This document shows, in pieces, positions 36,320 to 47,794 of a stretch of 64,000 nucleotides of DNA. Position numbers and translations under genes: made by a program. The number at the start of each line of letters is the position of its first letter. Position 1 is the first letter of the stretch. Under the pieces are notes generated by a model. It was given only the letters and a program-made list of their open reading frames with translations, was not told where the DNA came from and made no database searches. Origin of the DNA: Chiridota heheva (taxonomy: Eukaryota; Echinodermata; Holothuroidea; Apodida; Chiridotidae); NCBI GenBank assembly GCA_020152595.1, contig JAIGNY010001213.1:505001-569000 (forward strand). Direction: 5' to 3'.

Positions 36320-36383
36320 GCATATGCCAGGGAAAGCAAGTCACAATCACTTGTTTTCAGTTTGTACGCAATGAAATTGGCAG
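36320..36383 (+). CDS. CCDC142: Candidate third coding exon of CCDC142-like gene (end uncertain)
   Basis: The acceptor TTTCACTTTTAG at 36,319 followed by GCATATGCCAG would, in the phase left by the previous exon, read WDQ-G-ICQ across the junction. The family has an aromatic or hydrophobic residue followed by Cys-Gln at this place (WDQGFCQ in my recollection of the human protein). A possible donor, GGCAG|GTTAAC, lies at 36,384. The following residues (GKQVTITCFQF) do not clearly match the family, and an old SINE lies just downstream, so the match of a few residues could be chance. Further C-terminal exons were not found in this window. Confidence 0.35.
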
Positions 36384-36389
36384 GTTAAC

Positions 36390-36692
36390 ACAATGCTCTT
36401 TCGAGAAGTATTCAGAGAACCAGACAGGAGGTGAAACTCCTCCAATCAGGACTGACGGCTGTACATTCCCTCCGAAGTACGGTGACCACCGCCCAATCAC
36501 TGGCCACTTGTCACAAAGGTCAGGTGGGGGAGAAGGTGTGACGCAGAAGACCTTTGTGCTTCATATCAGCGTATATCATTCTGCATATATGTGGACAAAT
36601 TGCTGGTTAAATCGCATGGACTTAAACCTGGGACCTCCAGCATCTCAAGTCTTACGCTCAGCCGACTGAGCTACCTGCCTCCCTGTTGTAAA
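36390..36692 (-). mobile_element. tRNA-derived SINE
   Basis: On the minus strand the 5' end is tRNA-like. There is an A box in GGTAGCTCAGTCGGCTGAGC (perfect D stem GCTC/GAGC) and a B box in GGTCCCAGGTTTAAGTCC about 30 bp later. The anticodon arm is not convincing and there is no 3' acceptor match, so this is a SINE head, not a tRNA gene. A roughly 230-bp unrelated body follows (36,610 down to about 36,390) with GTGATTGGGCGGTGG and GGAGGGAATGTACAGCC. The 3' end is not sharply defined. Confidence 0.7.
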
Positions 36693-37060
36693 CAACAAAA
36701 TTTTCAGTTTTAGAAAATGTCACTTGCCCAGGCATTTAATTGTGTTTCCAGAGTTATTCCTGTTTAGAAAAAGCTGTACTTGAAAAAGTTTAGGTTCTGA
36801 AGCAAAATTTGGATTATAGATTCAAGTTGCGGAGAAAGTAAAACTTAAAACATCTGCCAATATTTTCTTCTCTTTATAAAAAAGAAAGAAAAAAACATTG
36901 TTTAGAATCCCATTTACCCCATTGGTAACTCAATATAAATTAAGCATTGTTTAGTATTTCCTTATTTGTTTTTTGCAGAGTTTAAATTTACATTCATTTT
37001 TGTGAACAAATATAATGTGTTGTATGAGATACATCAGGAACTAAATTATTAGCACTCTGT
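36693..37060. other. No gene seen
   Basis: AT-rich sequence with short A and T runs only. Confidence 0.4.
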
Positions 37061-37062
37061 AG

Positions 37063-37885
37063 AGCGCATACCTCTGCCCGTTGCAATTCCAACAAGCTTA
37101 GAATAATTTTGAGAGTTCATTGATCTCCATACTGAATATAATCTACCTCAGAAATCCTAGGCACACCAAGATTCATCCCCAAGTTCTGATCTGCAATGAT
37201 CATTTGCATTCTGAAGAGATTATCTTCTGATTGATTTCTTCCAAGGCTATATCATTGTTTTCAGTTTCATTCAGGCTAAGCATTCGTTGTTTGAGTTCCT
37301 TTCAGTTAAGATTCACATTGCATAACTTTCCATTTATGGCTTAAACCAATTGTTCTCATTACATTGGTAGTAGAGGCCACTTCATTTAGTGCTCAGTCAG
37401 TCCAGAAAACTGATTGTTAAGTTTCTTTTCATGGCATGAATTCAATGTTCATCACATTCCATTGAAGAATTTTAACTGTCTTAAGAACCTTACCTTAAAC
37501 ATCACCACCCCTCAATTTCTTTCCACCCCTCAATTTCTGCTCTTACCTTGTATGAATGTCTCAAATTTAAATCACTTGTTCCTTAAGCAATAATAAAGCC
37601 ACACATAAAATTTAATGCAAATCCAATTTTTAGTTCTTGAGATATTCTAATGACAGACAAACTCACCTTAAAATGTCCCCACCCCTCCATTTGCACCCTT
37701 TCCCTATTCCATATGTCTCAAATCACTTCTTCCTTGAGCAGTAACAAAACCACACACCAAATTCAATCCAAATCCAATTATCAGTTCTTGAGATATCTTG
37801 ATGACAGACAGATAGACAAACAAACAGACAAACAAACAGAGGCAAAAACATAACCTCTGTCCAACTTCATTGGCAGAGGTACTGT
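37063..37885 (-). mobile_element. Interspersed repeat R3 (non-autonomous), minus orientation
   Basis: Read on the minus strand it starts near GGACAGAGGTTATGTTTTTG, runs through TGTTTGTCTGT repeats and two blocks of ATATCTCAAGAACT followed by ATTGGATTT and TTTGGTGTGTGG. It ends near GGGCAGAGGTATGCGCTCTA. The two ends thus share GCAGAGGT. A diverged copy of the inner blocks lies in the opposite orientation at 51,970-52,250. There is no ORF. Confidence 0.55.
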
Positions 37886-39280
37886 AACAACAGAGCCTTA
37901 AAGAGGGAGGGAGCTTAGAGTGCCACTCCCAGCAACCCCACAAGATGCACTCAATGTAACAAATACAAGTTTACAATTTTAATTGATCCTTTTTTTTGGT
38001 TTTTAAGTGTGCATTAATTCCTTAAATATTATATTGAATTGGAAAGAATTCACCGTTCCAACCGTTAAAACTGCCAGTTATAAGGGCGGGAAGAATGGAA
38101 ATTTGTAGGAAAAAATATTTAGTTCATAAAAAAATAAAGAAATCAATATTATTAAATTTTTGTTGGCTTATTGATTAATTCCCTTTAAAATTGACAGATT
38201 TCCCTTGCAGGTGGTTTGTCAAGTTTTTCCAAGCTTGCTTACGAGACTAATATAAGATGGAACTCTGTCATGTCAGGAATACATGCTTTTAACTTCCTAT
38301 CTTGCTTTTAATGATACCACTTGTGTAAAAATAATTGTGCACATAGGTACATGCTGGCACAAAAAAATGAACTAAAAACTAAGGCAAGAACTTTTTGTCT
38401 AGTTCTAAAATCAAAAGGGTACCTATTGACTGCATAGGCTACGACACTATGATAGCAGAAAAACAAAGTAAGATTTGGTACTGAAAGAAGAATTATAGAT
38501 ATTTTATTTGGAAGGTTGATGTACACACTGTTTGAGGATTTGGTAAAGACTGAAAAGGGTTTAAAGTAGAGGTTGGGGGTAGAGGTAGACCATGTGGGGG
38601 GACCACCAGGGTTTTGTGTCTGGATCAAGCCAGGAGCATGTGGTTACCCTAGACCTGGTTTTCCAGCTTTACACTAAATTTGATGCCTGTGCCAATCAGT
38701 GTTAGGGGAGGGTGGTAACAATACCTCTGAAAGAGAAGATAGAATAAACCAGGTTTGTTGATTTTGAAGAGTTAGAGTTACTAAGAAGTTTTTACATCAA
38801 TAGTATTCCAATACAGGTCACTGTTTTATAATCAATACGGATTCATTCTTCATATGACAGCGATGCTATCTTTCCCGCCGTAGTATCCACTCCTGAACAT
38901 CGTTATGGATAATAATTCCATATTCCAATGATGGTGATAGAAGCATGTATTAGGCCCTCAGGCTAGCAGCTATTACTAGCAGCTATTGCTTCCTATGATA
39001 GACAAGGGATCATACAGACCAATATTTACCGATCTCTGTTCAAGATAGTAAATTATGATAAGGTCTTTCATCCCTAGAGCTTCGCGCAATGCTTTTATGC
39101 TTTTAAAGATCTTTGCGTTTTGTAGTTCATAGTAAAGACTTTACGATTTGGAAGTACAGTATAAGAAGATATATTTTTAGGAAATGAGTAGGGTGTGACA
39201 AAAGATGATTATCGTACATATAAAGAATTTATTTTTTGAAAGATAAAAGTAAGTGAGTAGTGCTTTTCACCTTGAACTAA
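37886..39280. other. No gene seen
   Basis: Both strands lack coding character. The 106-codon minus ORF at 38,308-38,628 matches nothing I know. Confidence 0.4.
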
Positions 39281-39282
39281 TC

Positions 39283-39520
39283 CTTTTAAATCTACATTTA
39301 TCCATCCTGTGAACAACATGTACAGTAATGCTTCTGGATCTCTCTCTAAACATCTTCCCATCTCATTGACACTCAGTTATCATTTTACTTCTCTTGAAGA
39401 CAAAGTTCTCCTGCGTATAAGATGGACATGCTTGACCACTGAGCTATTCCTTTTAACTCTACATTTATCCATCCTTTGAACAGCATGCTGTTGTTTTTTA
39501 TATCTGCTTGTTAACATATC
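39283..39520. repeat. Diverged ~165-bp tandem duplication
   Basis: CCTTTTAAATCTACATTTAT CCATCCTGTGAACA-type sequence at 39,291 recurs as CCTTTTAACTCTACATTTAT CCATCCTTTGAACA at 39,450. The second copy is preceded by CTTGACCACTGAGCTATT, the R1 repeat end. Confidence 0.6.
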
Positions 39521-39599
39521 TCAGTGACAAACAAAACAAGAACAAACAACCAGGAGTTCTAATTCTGCCTCGTGTCGAGGGAGTTTATTAAGTGGCTTT

Positions 39600-39970
39600 T
39601 GAATATTGTTTAGCAACGTGCAGGTGTCTCGTAAGAAACAGAAATGTGGCAAATATGCCTGCAACCTATTTTGATGATATTTCTCTCCTTCAGATATGTA
39701 TATCTCAAAGAGTTAAAGCTTTCTCTGGAAAATGAGAATACCATTTATAATGGATCATTTGCATCTAGACTTATTTGGGGTACCATAATTTTCTGCGAAG
39801 CAAAACATGTATGCCAAAATTCAAAAAGAGATTGTGTTGCTGTGTTTTGGAGATTTTGTGTCTGTATGTATTTGGAGTGCAATCTGGTCAAACATACAGA
39901 AGTTTTTTTTGTTTTTGTTTTTCAGCAGAAGTATATACAGTGTATGTATATTATGATTAGGTGATTTTGT
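39600..39970 (+). repeat. Interspersed repeat R4, unexpanded copy
   Basis: ATTGTTTAGCAAC, a single degenerate form of the 37-bp unit (ending AATATGCCTGCAACCT), then ATTTTGATGATATTTCTCTC, AATGGATCATTTGCATCT, GATTGTGTTGCTGTG and CAGCAGAAGTATATACAGTG. The same order is found on the two sides of the 37-bp array at 40,140-42,245. Confidence 0.75.
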
Positions 39971-40139
39971 TTTGCAAATTTAGGTGTACACCATAACTTT
40001 ATTTTATAGCCCTTTAAATACATTTTTTAATGGGGATGGGGAAGGAGGAAATGTTTGAAAGGGTTTATGCACTGGAAAAGTTTTAATAGGCCTGTGACCA
40101 GGATTTGTTGCTTGATGTGAATTTTGATCGGGAGGTACT
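39971..40139. other. Short linker between the two R4 copies
   Basis: Nothing recognised in 170 bp. Confidence 0.4.
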
Positions 40140-40146
40140 GTAGTTA

Positions 40147-41940
40147 GATTGTTTAGCAACCTGTGGAGTCTTGCAAGACAGTTAATATGCCTGCAACCTG
40201 TGGAGTCTTGCAAGACAGCTAATATGCCTGCAGCCTGTGGAGTCTTGCAAGACAGCTAATATGCCTGCAACCCGTGGAGTCTTGCAAGAAAGCTAATATG
40301 CTTGCAACCCGTGGAGTCTTGCAAGACAGCTAATATGCCTGCAAGCTGTGGAGTCTTGCAAGACAGCTAATATGCCTGCAACCTGTGGAGTCTTGCAAGA
40401 CAGCTAATATGCCTGCAACCCGTGGAATCTTGCAAGACAGCTAATATGCCTGCAACCTGTGGAGTCTTGCAAGACAGCTAATATGCCTGCAACCCGTGGA
40501 GTCTTGCAAGACAGCTAATATGCCTGCAACCCGTGGAGTCTTGCAAGACAGCTAATATGCCTGCAACCTGTGGAGTCTTGCAAGACAGCTAATATGCCTG
40601 CAACCTGTGGAGTCTTGCAAGACAGCTAATATGCCTGCAACCCGTGGAGTCTTGCAAGACAGCTAATATGCCTGCAGCCCGTGGAGTCTTGCAAGACAGC
40701 TAATATGCCTACAACCTGTGGAGTCTTGCAAGATAGCTAATATGCCTGCAAGCTGTGGAGTCTTGCAAGACAGCTAATATGCCTGCAAGCTGTGGAGTCT
40801 TGCAAGACAGCTAATATGCCTGCAACCTGTGGAGTCTTGCAAGACAGCTAATATGCCTGCAACCCGTGGAGTCTTGCAAGACAGCTAATATGCCTACAAC
40901 CTGTGGAGTCTTGCAAGATAGCTAATATGCCTGCAAGCTGTGGAGTCTTGCAAGACAGCTTATATGCCTGCAAGCTGTGGAGTCTTGCAAGACAGCTAAT
41001 ATGCCTGCAAGCTGTGGAGTCTTGCAAGACAGCTAATATGCCTGCAACCTGTGGAGTCTTGCAAGACAGCTAATATGCCTACAACCTGTGGAGTCTTGCA
41101 AGACAGTTAATATGCCTGCAACCTGTGGAGTCTTGCAAGACAGCTAATATGCCTGCAACCCGTGGAGTCTTGCAAGACAGCTAATATGCCTGCAACCTGT
41201 GGAGTCTTACAAGACAGCTAATATGCCTGCAACCTGTGGAGTCTTGCAAGACAGCTAATATGCCTGCAAGCTGTGGAGTCTTGCAAGACAGCTAATATGC
41301 CTGCAACCCGTGGAGTCTTGCAAGACAGCTAATATGCCTGCAAGCTGTGGAGTCTTGCAAGACAGTTAATATGCCTGCAACCTGTGGAGTCTTGCAAGAC
41401 AGCTGATATGCCTGTAACCCGTGGAGTCTTGCAAGACAGCTAATATGCCTGCAACCCGTGGAGTCTTGCAAGACAGCTAATATGCCTGCAACCTGTGGAG
41501 TCTTGCAAGATAGCTAATATGCCTGCAAGCTGTGGAGTCTTGCAAGACAGCTAATATGCCTGCAAGCTGTGAAGTCTTGCAAGACAGCTAATATGCCTGC
41601 AAGCTGTGGAGTCTTGCAAGACAGCTAATATGCTTGCAAGCTGTGGAGTCTTGCAAGACAGCTAATATGCCTGCAACCTGTGGAGTCTTGCAAGACAGCT
41701 AATATGCCTGCAAGCTGTGGAGTTTGCAAGACAGCTAATATGCCTGCAAGCTGTGGAGTCTTGCAAGACAGCTAATATGCCTGCAACCTGTGAATTAAGT
41801 CTTGCAAGACAGCTAATATGCTTGTAACCTGTGGAGTCTTGCAAGACAGCTAATATGCCTGCAACCTGCGGAGTCTTGCAAGACAGTTAATATGCCTGCA
41901 ACCTGTGGAGTCTTGCAAGACAGCTAATATGCCTGCAACC
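40147..41940. repeat. 37-bp minisatellite
   Basis: About 48 copies of GTGGAGTCTTGCAAGACAGC followed by TAATATGCCTGCAACCT. Common variants end AACCC or AAGCT. The unit contains the small palindrome CTTGCAAG. Since 37 is not a multiple of 3, open frames are short. Confidence 0.98.
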
Positions 41941-42245
41941 TGGTTTCAATGATATTTTTCTCCTTCATATGTGTATATTAACAATTTGATGGTTTTTCCG
42001 GGAAACAAGGATATCATTAATAATGGATCATGCATGTCTCAAGACTTATTTGGATGGATGCAAGTACCATACATCTCTGCAAATCAAAACCTGTATAAAA
42101 AATAGAAAAACAGATTGTGTTGCTTTTTCTGGAGATGTTGTGTTCGCAGTACTTGAAGTGCACATCAGTCTAACATACAAGGTTTGTTTTTTCTCTGCAG
42201 AAGCAATGCATATATACAGTGTATTATGCCTAAATTTACAAGGAA
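41941..42245 (+). repeat. Interspersed repeat R4, right part of expanded copy
   Basis: TTTCAATGATATTTTTCTCC, AATGGATCATGCATGTCT, CAGATTGTGTTGCTTTTTCT and CTGCAGAAGCAATGCATATA follow in the same order as in 39,670-39,960. The left edge of this copy is ATTGTTTAGCAACC at 40,147, so the array replaces one unit. Confidence 0.75.
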
Positions 42246-44420
42246 TGCTAGTTGTTGCTAGCTGTTTTCCACAAGAATAAATCCCACAAGGGAGAGAGAG
42301 GGGTTTGGGAAGAGAAGAAAAGGGAGACTCAGCCCGGGCTAATTGCAGAACTTAAAAGAGGGTGATGGTGTACCTAACCTTACTACATGGTGGGAAATTA
42401 AAATGAATTAATAGTGATATCTGAATAAAGAAAATATGCTTGTAACAAAAGTTATAAGCCTTTTTGTATAAAATGTAATGTGCGACTCAACAGGTGATGT
42501 TAACCGATCTGGGTCTATTATTGACATTTAAGGCCAAGTGATGGACAATTTGATGATGCCATCTGATTAAAAGGTAAATTCTCAAAATATTCCCAATTGT
42601 CGAGAAATAGGTCAATCCTTATTCCTTACATTTTCTAAAGTATAAGCATAGTACCAGCTTTAATTTCCATGGTAACCATTTACGTTTAGTTTAAGCATGG
42701 ATTTAACTCCATGGTATAAGCAGTCATTTGTTATTTCCCAAATAACAAATCCCTGGTAGAAGTGAACTGTGCTAGCTGTACTGTGCCCTGGACATTTCTC
42801 AACCATCTGGAAATTTTTATCGCCGAAGGCTTATTGCGCAATTCCCCGCAACCTTATGATATTTGCCATGTGCAAGAAAATAATATTATGCCGTCGTAAT
42901 ACAAAATTACGGCGTGGTTGTATGGAATCGTATGTTTGTCAATTGTCTTTTTGGCTTCATTACCACTACCAGAGTGGAACGAATCCATTAAGAAGAAATT
43001 TCATCAAAAGTCAAGAGCAAAAGAAAGTTGGTAATTATCCTTTTTTGTTCTTTTTGCAGAACATTTAAAATAAATTGTAAGGAAAGGGGTCGGTATACAG
43101 GGACATTTTCAGAACGCCGAGAGATTTTTTTACATTAACGCCCAATAAGTTGTGATAAGTTGTGATAAGTTGCCCAAGGGTTTTGCATGTTTATGTATGT
43201 ACGAGAAAAGTTTGCAGTGTACATGTGACCATAAAAGGAAAATGGGTGGGACCAAGGAATCTTAACATGCATGCATGTTTACAGGCCCAGGGGAAAGATG
43301 GAAAATTTCACTCAACATGTCAAACAATTAATGTACAGTGTTTTAACATTGAATTTGGATAGCTATGGACTTTGGTTTTGGGACCGAGTGTTAAGTTGCT
43401 TGTACATACATGTATATGGTAGGCCTACAGTTACGCTGAGAAGGTGCAGGGAAATCGAAAGTCTACAGGTACGCCGATACTTCTTGTATTTTTTAAGCCT
43501 GACTTAAAAGTGATATCAATATGGAATACACATTAGAAGAAGTCAAATATATCAGGATTTGGAAGGCATTGAGTACTTAAACTTGAATCAATAATTATTT
43601 CTTTGGGGATTTCTAATTTATTTACTTTCAGCAAATGCTTGATTGTAAATGTTGGATGGGCTGGTAATGGTATAATGGTAATGGTATAAAAAAAAGCGTA
43701 ACGAATGTTTTTTCTTCTTCTTTATTTTTCAAATAAAAAAAGAACACTAGGCAATGTTTGTCTCTTCAATCATGGACTCATGAACCTGTGGAAAAAGATA
43801 TTGATTGCTTGTAGATATAAAAGATATGAACTTGCACACACCTAATACGGACTAGGGGTCTATGATGCTGGTCTCTTAAACCTGTTGAGATTTCAGAACT
43901 TACATAGGGCTTAAGTCTTTAATTCCTTTTAAACATCTTTGTAATTCTTTTGTGTGCTTGAAGGCACGGCAAACCTCGAGGATTAAACGCAATCACAAAA
44001 GAATTGATCTCATTGTCCCCTCGAAACATTAAATAGATTTTTCTGGTTCGTAACCACGGATAAACTGTACTTAAAGTGGTCAACTTAAGCTGGTTTATTG
44101 ATCGCGATTTCCCCGCATTCCTAACAATAGTTAATCCGATTGCGGTTGTACTCTATGGACGGCGTGAACCATGTGATGTGTGGGAATGCATGACACATTC
44201 GTTCTCGCTAGCACTGTATCTTGATACTGCATTTCATTACCCTTTAAAAGAAATTTTGAATGGGGAAGTGTGGAGCGACAAATTCTTAAAAGGTTTTTCT
44301 CACCGGGGATTTGGGGGGTGGGGGTCATAAAATTGCAGTAAAATACAAAAAAAAATAATAATACAAAATATGGGTGTGGCAAATGCTCCCTTTACACCCA
44401 TCAAATCCTGCTTATACTTG
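42246..44420. other. No gene seen; one palindrome
   Basis: Contains a hairpin ATTTGTTATTT-CCC-AAATAACAAAT at 42,726-42,750 and AAGTTGTGAT repeated three times near 43,147-43,170. The ORFs on both strands (up to 99 codons) match no family known to me. Confidence 0.45.
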
Positions 44421-44424
44421 TATG

Positions 44425-45155
44425 TGTACATAAAGAAGACTAAAGTAATGGTCTTCAGAAAAGAAGGTAGACTTGCCAAAGCTCATAGATTCTCTCTGAA
44501 TGACAAAAAACTTGAAGTGGTAAATAATTTAAGTTCTTGGGAGTTTCCGTTTCTTGCTTGGGTGGATGGACTGTTGCTCGAAAGGATGTTGCTGATAAGG
44601 CCCGTGAGGCTACTTTCTCATTAAAACCAATATCACAAAAGCTGGCCACCTTCCATGCCATCAATGTATGTTACTTTTTTTATAAGAAAATTTTAACGAT
44701 TCTGATGTACGGCTCTGAGTTATGGGGACTACAAACCAGTTCTGAGATTAAAAGTGTTTATGACCATTTTTGTAAATTCACCCTAAGAAGATTATCATGT
44801 AATTCCGTAAACGTTGTAGCAAGAGGGGAATTAGGAAGAGTAAGTCTTTATTGTTATGTAGTAAGAAATGCCGTTAAATATTGGGTAACAGTTTTGAAAC
44901 ATGATAAGAGTTGCTACACTGATATCTCATACAACCATCTTTATCACAAAGTCGATATTTGCATAAATTCTTGGGTTGCGATTATAAGACATTGCTTAAT
45001 GAGTTTAGGCTTCGAGAGGTATCGTTCCAGCAAGGTGTGAATCTGTCTTCCTGCAAGATTTATCATTAAGATTGTCTGACATCAATGAGCAAGATTGGCA
45101 CGCTCAAATAAATTCGATGGACTGTCTATATAATTATAGAATATTCAAACATTAT
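44425..45155 (+). mobile_element. L2/CR1-like LINE, part 5' of nested insertion
   Basis: Starts in the region just after the RT catalytic box: TKVMVFRKEGRLAKAHRFSL, FLGVSVS-type strand, ATFSLKPISQKLATFHAINV, ILMYGSELWGLQTSSEIK, FCKFTLRRLSCNSVNVVARG, ELGRVSLYCYVVRNAVKYWV. It is the same family as 14,905-17,695 but better conserved, with a 167-codon open stretch. It ends at IEYSNII/YRIFKHY, where another LINE interrupts it. Confidence 0.85.
45147..45155. repeat. Left target-site duplication of nested LINE
   Basis: AAACATTAT is repeated at 47,786-47,794, directly after the inserted LINE's 3' tail. Confidence 0.65.
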
Positions 45156-47785
45156 TCGTAAGTTCAAAGAAGAAAGCTCCTCCAACAACATCTCTCACCT
45201 CATCCACAACAACACCAAAATTACTTTCGCCAATACCTCCTCAAATGACAATCTTTCTCACTCCTTCTGCAAACAGCAAATCGAGGCTGAAAAGAATCCT
45301 TTTTACTTTCAGTCCAACAATCAGGAAAACTACAATTTCCCTTTCACCTACTTTAAGCTTTCGTCTGCCCTAAAAAAATCCAGGTCCTCCTCTCAAGGCC
45401 CTGGCGGCATCCACTACAATCTACTCAAACATCTCCCCAGAAACTCCATTAAAATACTCCTCAAGATTTACAATTACCTGTGGTCCTCAAACTCCTTTCT
45501 TATTACTTGGAGAGAGGCCATTATCACCCCAAACCCCAAAACTAACAAAGACAGATCCAGCCCAAAAAACTACAGACCCATTGCTCTTACCTCCTGCCTC
45601 TGTAAGATCATGAAACCTATGGTCAACTTCAGACTCTGCTGGTACCTCGAGAGGAACTCCATCCTTTTCCTGACTTAAAATGGCTTCAGAAAAAACCAAA
45701 ACTGCCTGGACCACGTCCTCAAACTCGACACCTTCATCCGTGAAGCCTTTGTCAGAAATTATCATGTCATCTCTATCTTCTTTGACATCGAAAAGGCCTT
45801 CGACACCATGTGGTGGTATGGTGTCCTCAAGAACCTCCATTCCTCCAGAACTTCCTCCACTCCCGCCACTTCCGAGTATGCATCGGTAACACCTACTCCC
45901 AAAGGTACACCCAACATCTGGGTGTCCCCCAAGGCAGCATCCTCTCCCCCACTCTCTTTATCCTCAAAATTAAGAGCATCACCAAAATTCTCACCCCCAG
46001 CATCACAAGCTCTCTCTGTGTCGACGATTTCACTATCTACTCATCCTCCCCATGCTTCCATACTCTCCAAAATAACCTACAACCCTGTCTGGATAATCTG
46101 GCTCACTGGAGCGACTCCAAAGGTTTAACTTCTCAAAAGATAAAACTGTTCCCTTCCATTCTAAAAACAGCAACTCCTTCTTCCTCCGCCCCAATCTCTG
46201 CCTCAAAGATTCCATAATCCCCAGTAAAGACAGTTCTTGCTTCTTCGGAATCACTCTCGATTCCAAACTTTCTTATCTCCCCCTCATCACCCTCAAAACA
46301 AAATGCCACAAAATCCTCAATCTCCTCAAGGTCCTCTCAAGCACTGACTGGGGAGCAAACCGGCTCACTCTGCTCACCTTATGTCGCTCCCTCCTCAGAT
46401 CCAGGCTGGATTATGGCAATTTCATCTTCGCCTCCGCCCGTAAATTTTACTTGAAACACTTGGAGGTCACTAAGAATACTGCCCTAAGGCTTTGCCTTGG
46501 TGCCACTCACACCTCCTCTATCGCCAGTCTCCATGTCGAGGCCAATGAACTCCCCTTCGACCTCCGATGCACAAAGGCTGACCTCTCCTTTGCTCTCCGC
46601 ATCCTCACCGATCCACGTAACCCTTGATTCCATTCCATCCATTTTCCCTCCTTCACCAACCTCTTCAATCTCAACAAACTCATCCCCCCCACCTTTCGGG
46701 ATTCGGATGCACTTCCACTTCTCCAAAGCCAACATCAACATTTTCTTGATCGCAAGATACACCATCCCACCTCCACCCACTTGGACTACTTGCCCTCCCG
46801 AGGTGTAACTTGGTCTTTCCTCCTTCACGAAAGCTTTTCACAATCCAGCCTTCTTCTACTCCAAATACTGCCAACTCAGTAGACATTTCCACGACTCCTC
46901 CTTCCTCTTCACCGATGGCTCCACACGGGAAGGTTCTTCTGTAGCCGCCGCCACCTGTCTCAGCCTCACCCTCTTCTCAAGGCTACCCGATGGCACCTCT
47001 ATCTACTCTGCCAAGGCGGAAGCCATCCTCCTAGCCTTAAACTTCATAGAACTCTCTTTCTGCCCCCCGCTTGGTCATCTTCTCTGACTCTAAATCCGTC
47101 CTCAACGGCATCCTCAACATGCTGTGGCCCAATCCTCTCATTCTACAAATCCTCAACCAACGCCACACTCTCTCCTCTTAGGAAAGAATATTACCTTCTT
47201 CGTCGCTCCATCTCTAACTATATAAAAACAAAACCTGGCAAAGCTCCGGGAAACACGAAACCAGTAACAAACTTCACACCATCAAACCCAAAGTTGGGAT
47301 CATCACCCCTCTGCACAGTTGCAACTGCAGGAAAGACATCGTTGTCACCCACATTGGCCTCAGCCACTCCTCTGTCACTCACTCTTATGGCTCCCCTACC
47401 CCTCTCTGCTCTACTTGTAACACTGATCTCTCCATCAAGCATATCCTTGTAACCTGTCCCATATACCAGACCTCCAAATCTCTTCTCTCCTCACTATCCT
47501 CAATCTCGGACCTTTTCAAAAACAATTCTTCCTCAAACATCATTAAGTTCCTCCGCAACAATAATCTCTTCCACCACATTTATCTTCTTCCTTCCCCCCT
47601 TTCTAAACCTAACCTTACTTACCTCCTTTTTTTTTTTTTATCTTTCTGTTTTTCCCCTTTTTTCCCTACAAACCTTCCTTTCCTCACTATCCTAAATCTT
47701 ACACCATAATTTATTTACACCCTCTTGGCACATTTGACTCTGACTGTCGCGGTGCCGTTTAACATCAACAAACCAAACCAAACCT
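45156..47785 (+). mobile_element. I-type LINE with RNase H, nested, 5'-truncated
   Basis: Blocks in order: SQGPGGIHYNLLKHLPRNSI; WREAIITPNPKTNKDRSSPK; NYRPIALTSCLCKIM; IREAFVRNYHVISIFFDIEK then AFDTMWWYGVL (RT motif A); QGSILSPTLFILKIKSI; SLCVDDFTIYSSSP (catalytic box); RSRLDYGNFIFASA; an RNase H domain with LFTDGSTREGSSVAAA, SAKAEAILLALNFI and VIFSDSKSVLNGIL; and a final Cys knuckle PLCSTCNTDLSIKHILVTCP. Frameshifts and a stop at about 45,677 disable it. The 3' end is GTCGCGGTGCCGTTTAACAT plus CAACAAACCAAACC. The coding strand is strikingly poor in G. RT plus RNase H places it in the I superfamily. Confidence 0.88.
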
Positions 47786-47794
47786 AAACATTAT
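47786..47794. repeat. Right target-site duplication of nested LINE
   Basis: AAACATTAT, identical to 45,147-45,155. The host LINE sequence resumes after it. The A-rich tail makes the left limit slightly uncertain. Confidence 0.65.

Noticed and set aside
36612-36692. A functional tRNA gene on the minus strand
   Set aside because: A and B boxes and the D stem are present, but no convincing anticodon stem or acceptor pairing; it continues into a SINE body.
40147-41940. Regular repeats as a possible CRISPR array
   Set aside because: Units are contiguous 37-mers without unique spacers, in a eukaryotic context. The same applies to the 28-bp and 39-bp arrays.
42769-43068. 99-codon ORF as a further CCDC142 exon
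   Set aside because: No match to the expected C-terminal blocks of the family and no good acceptor in phase.
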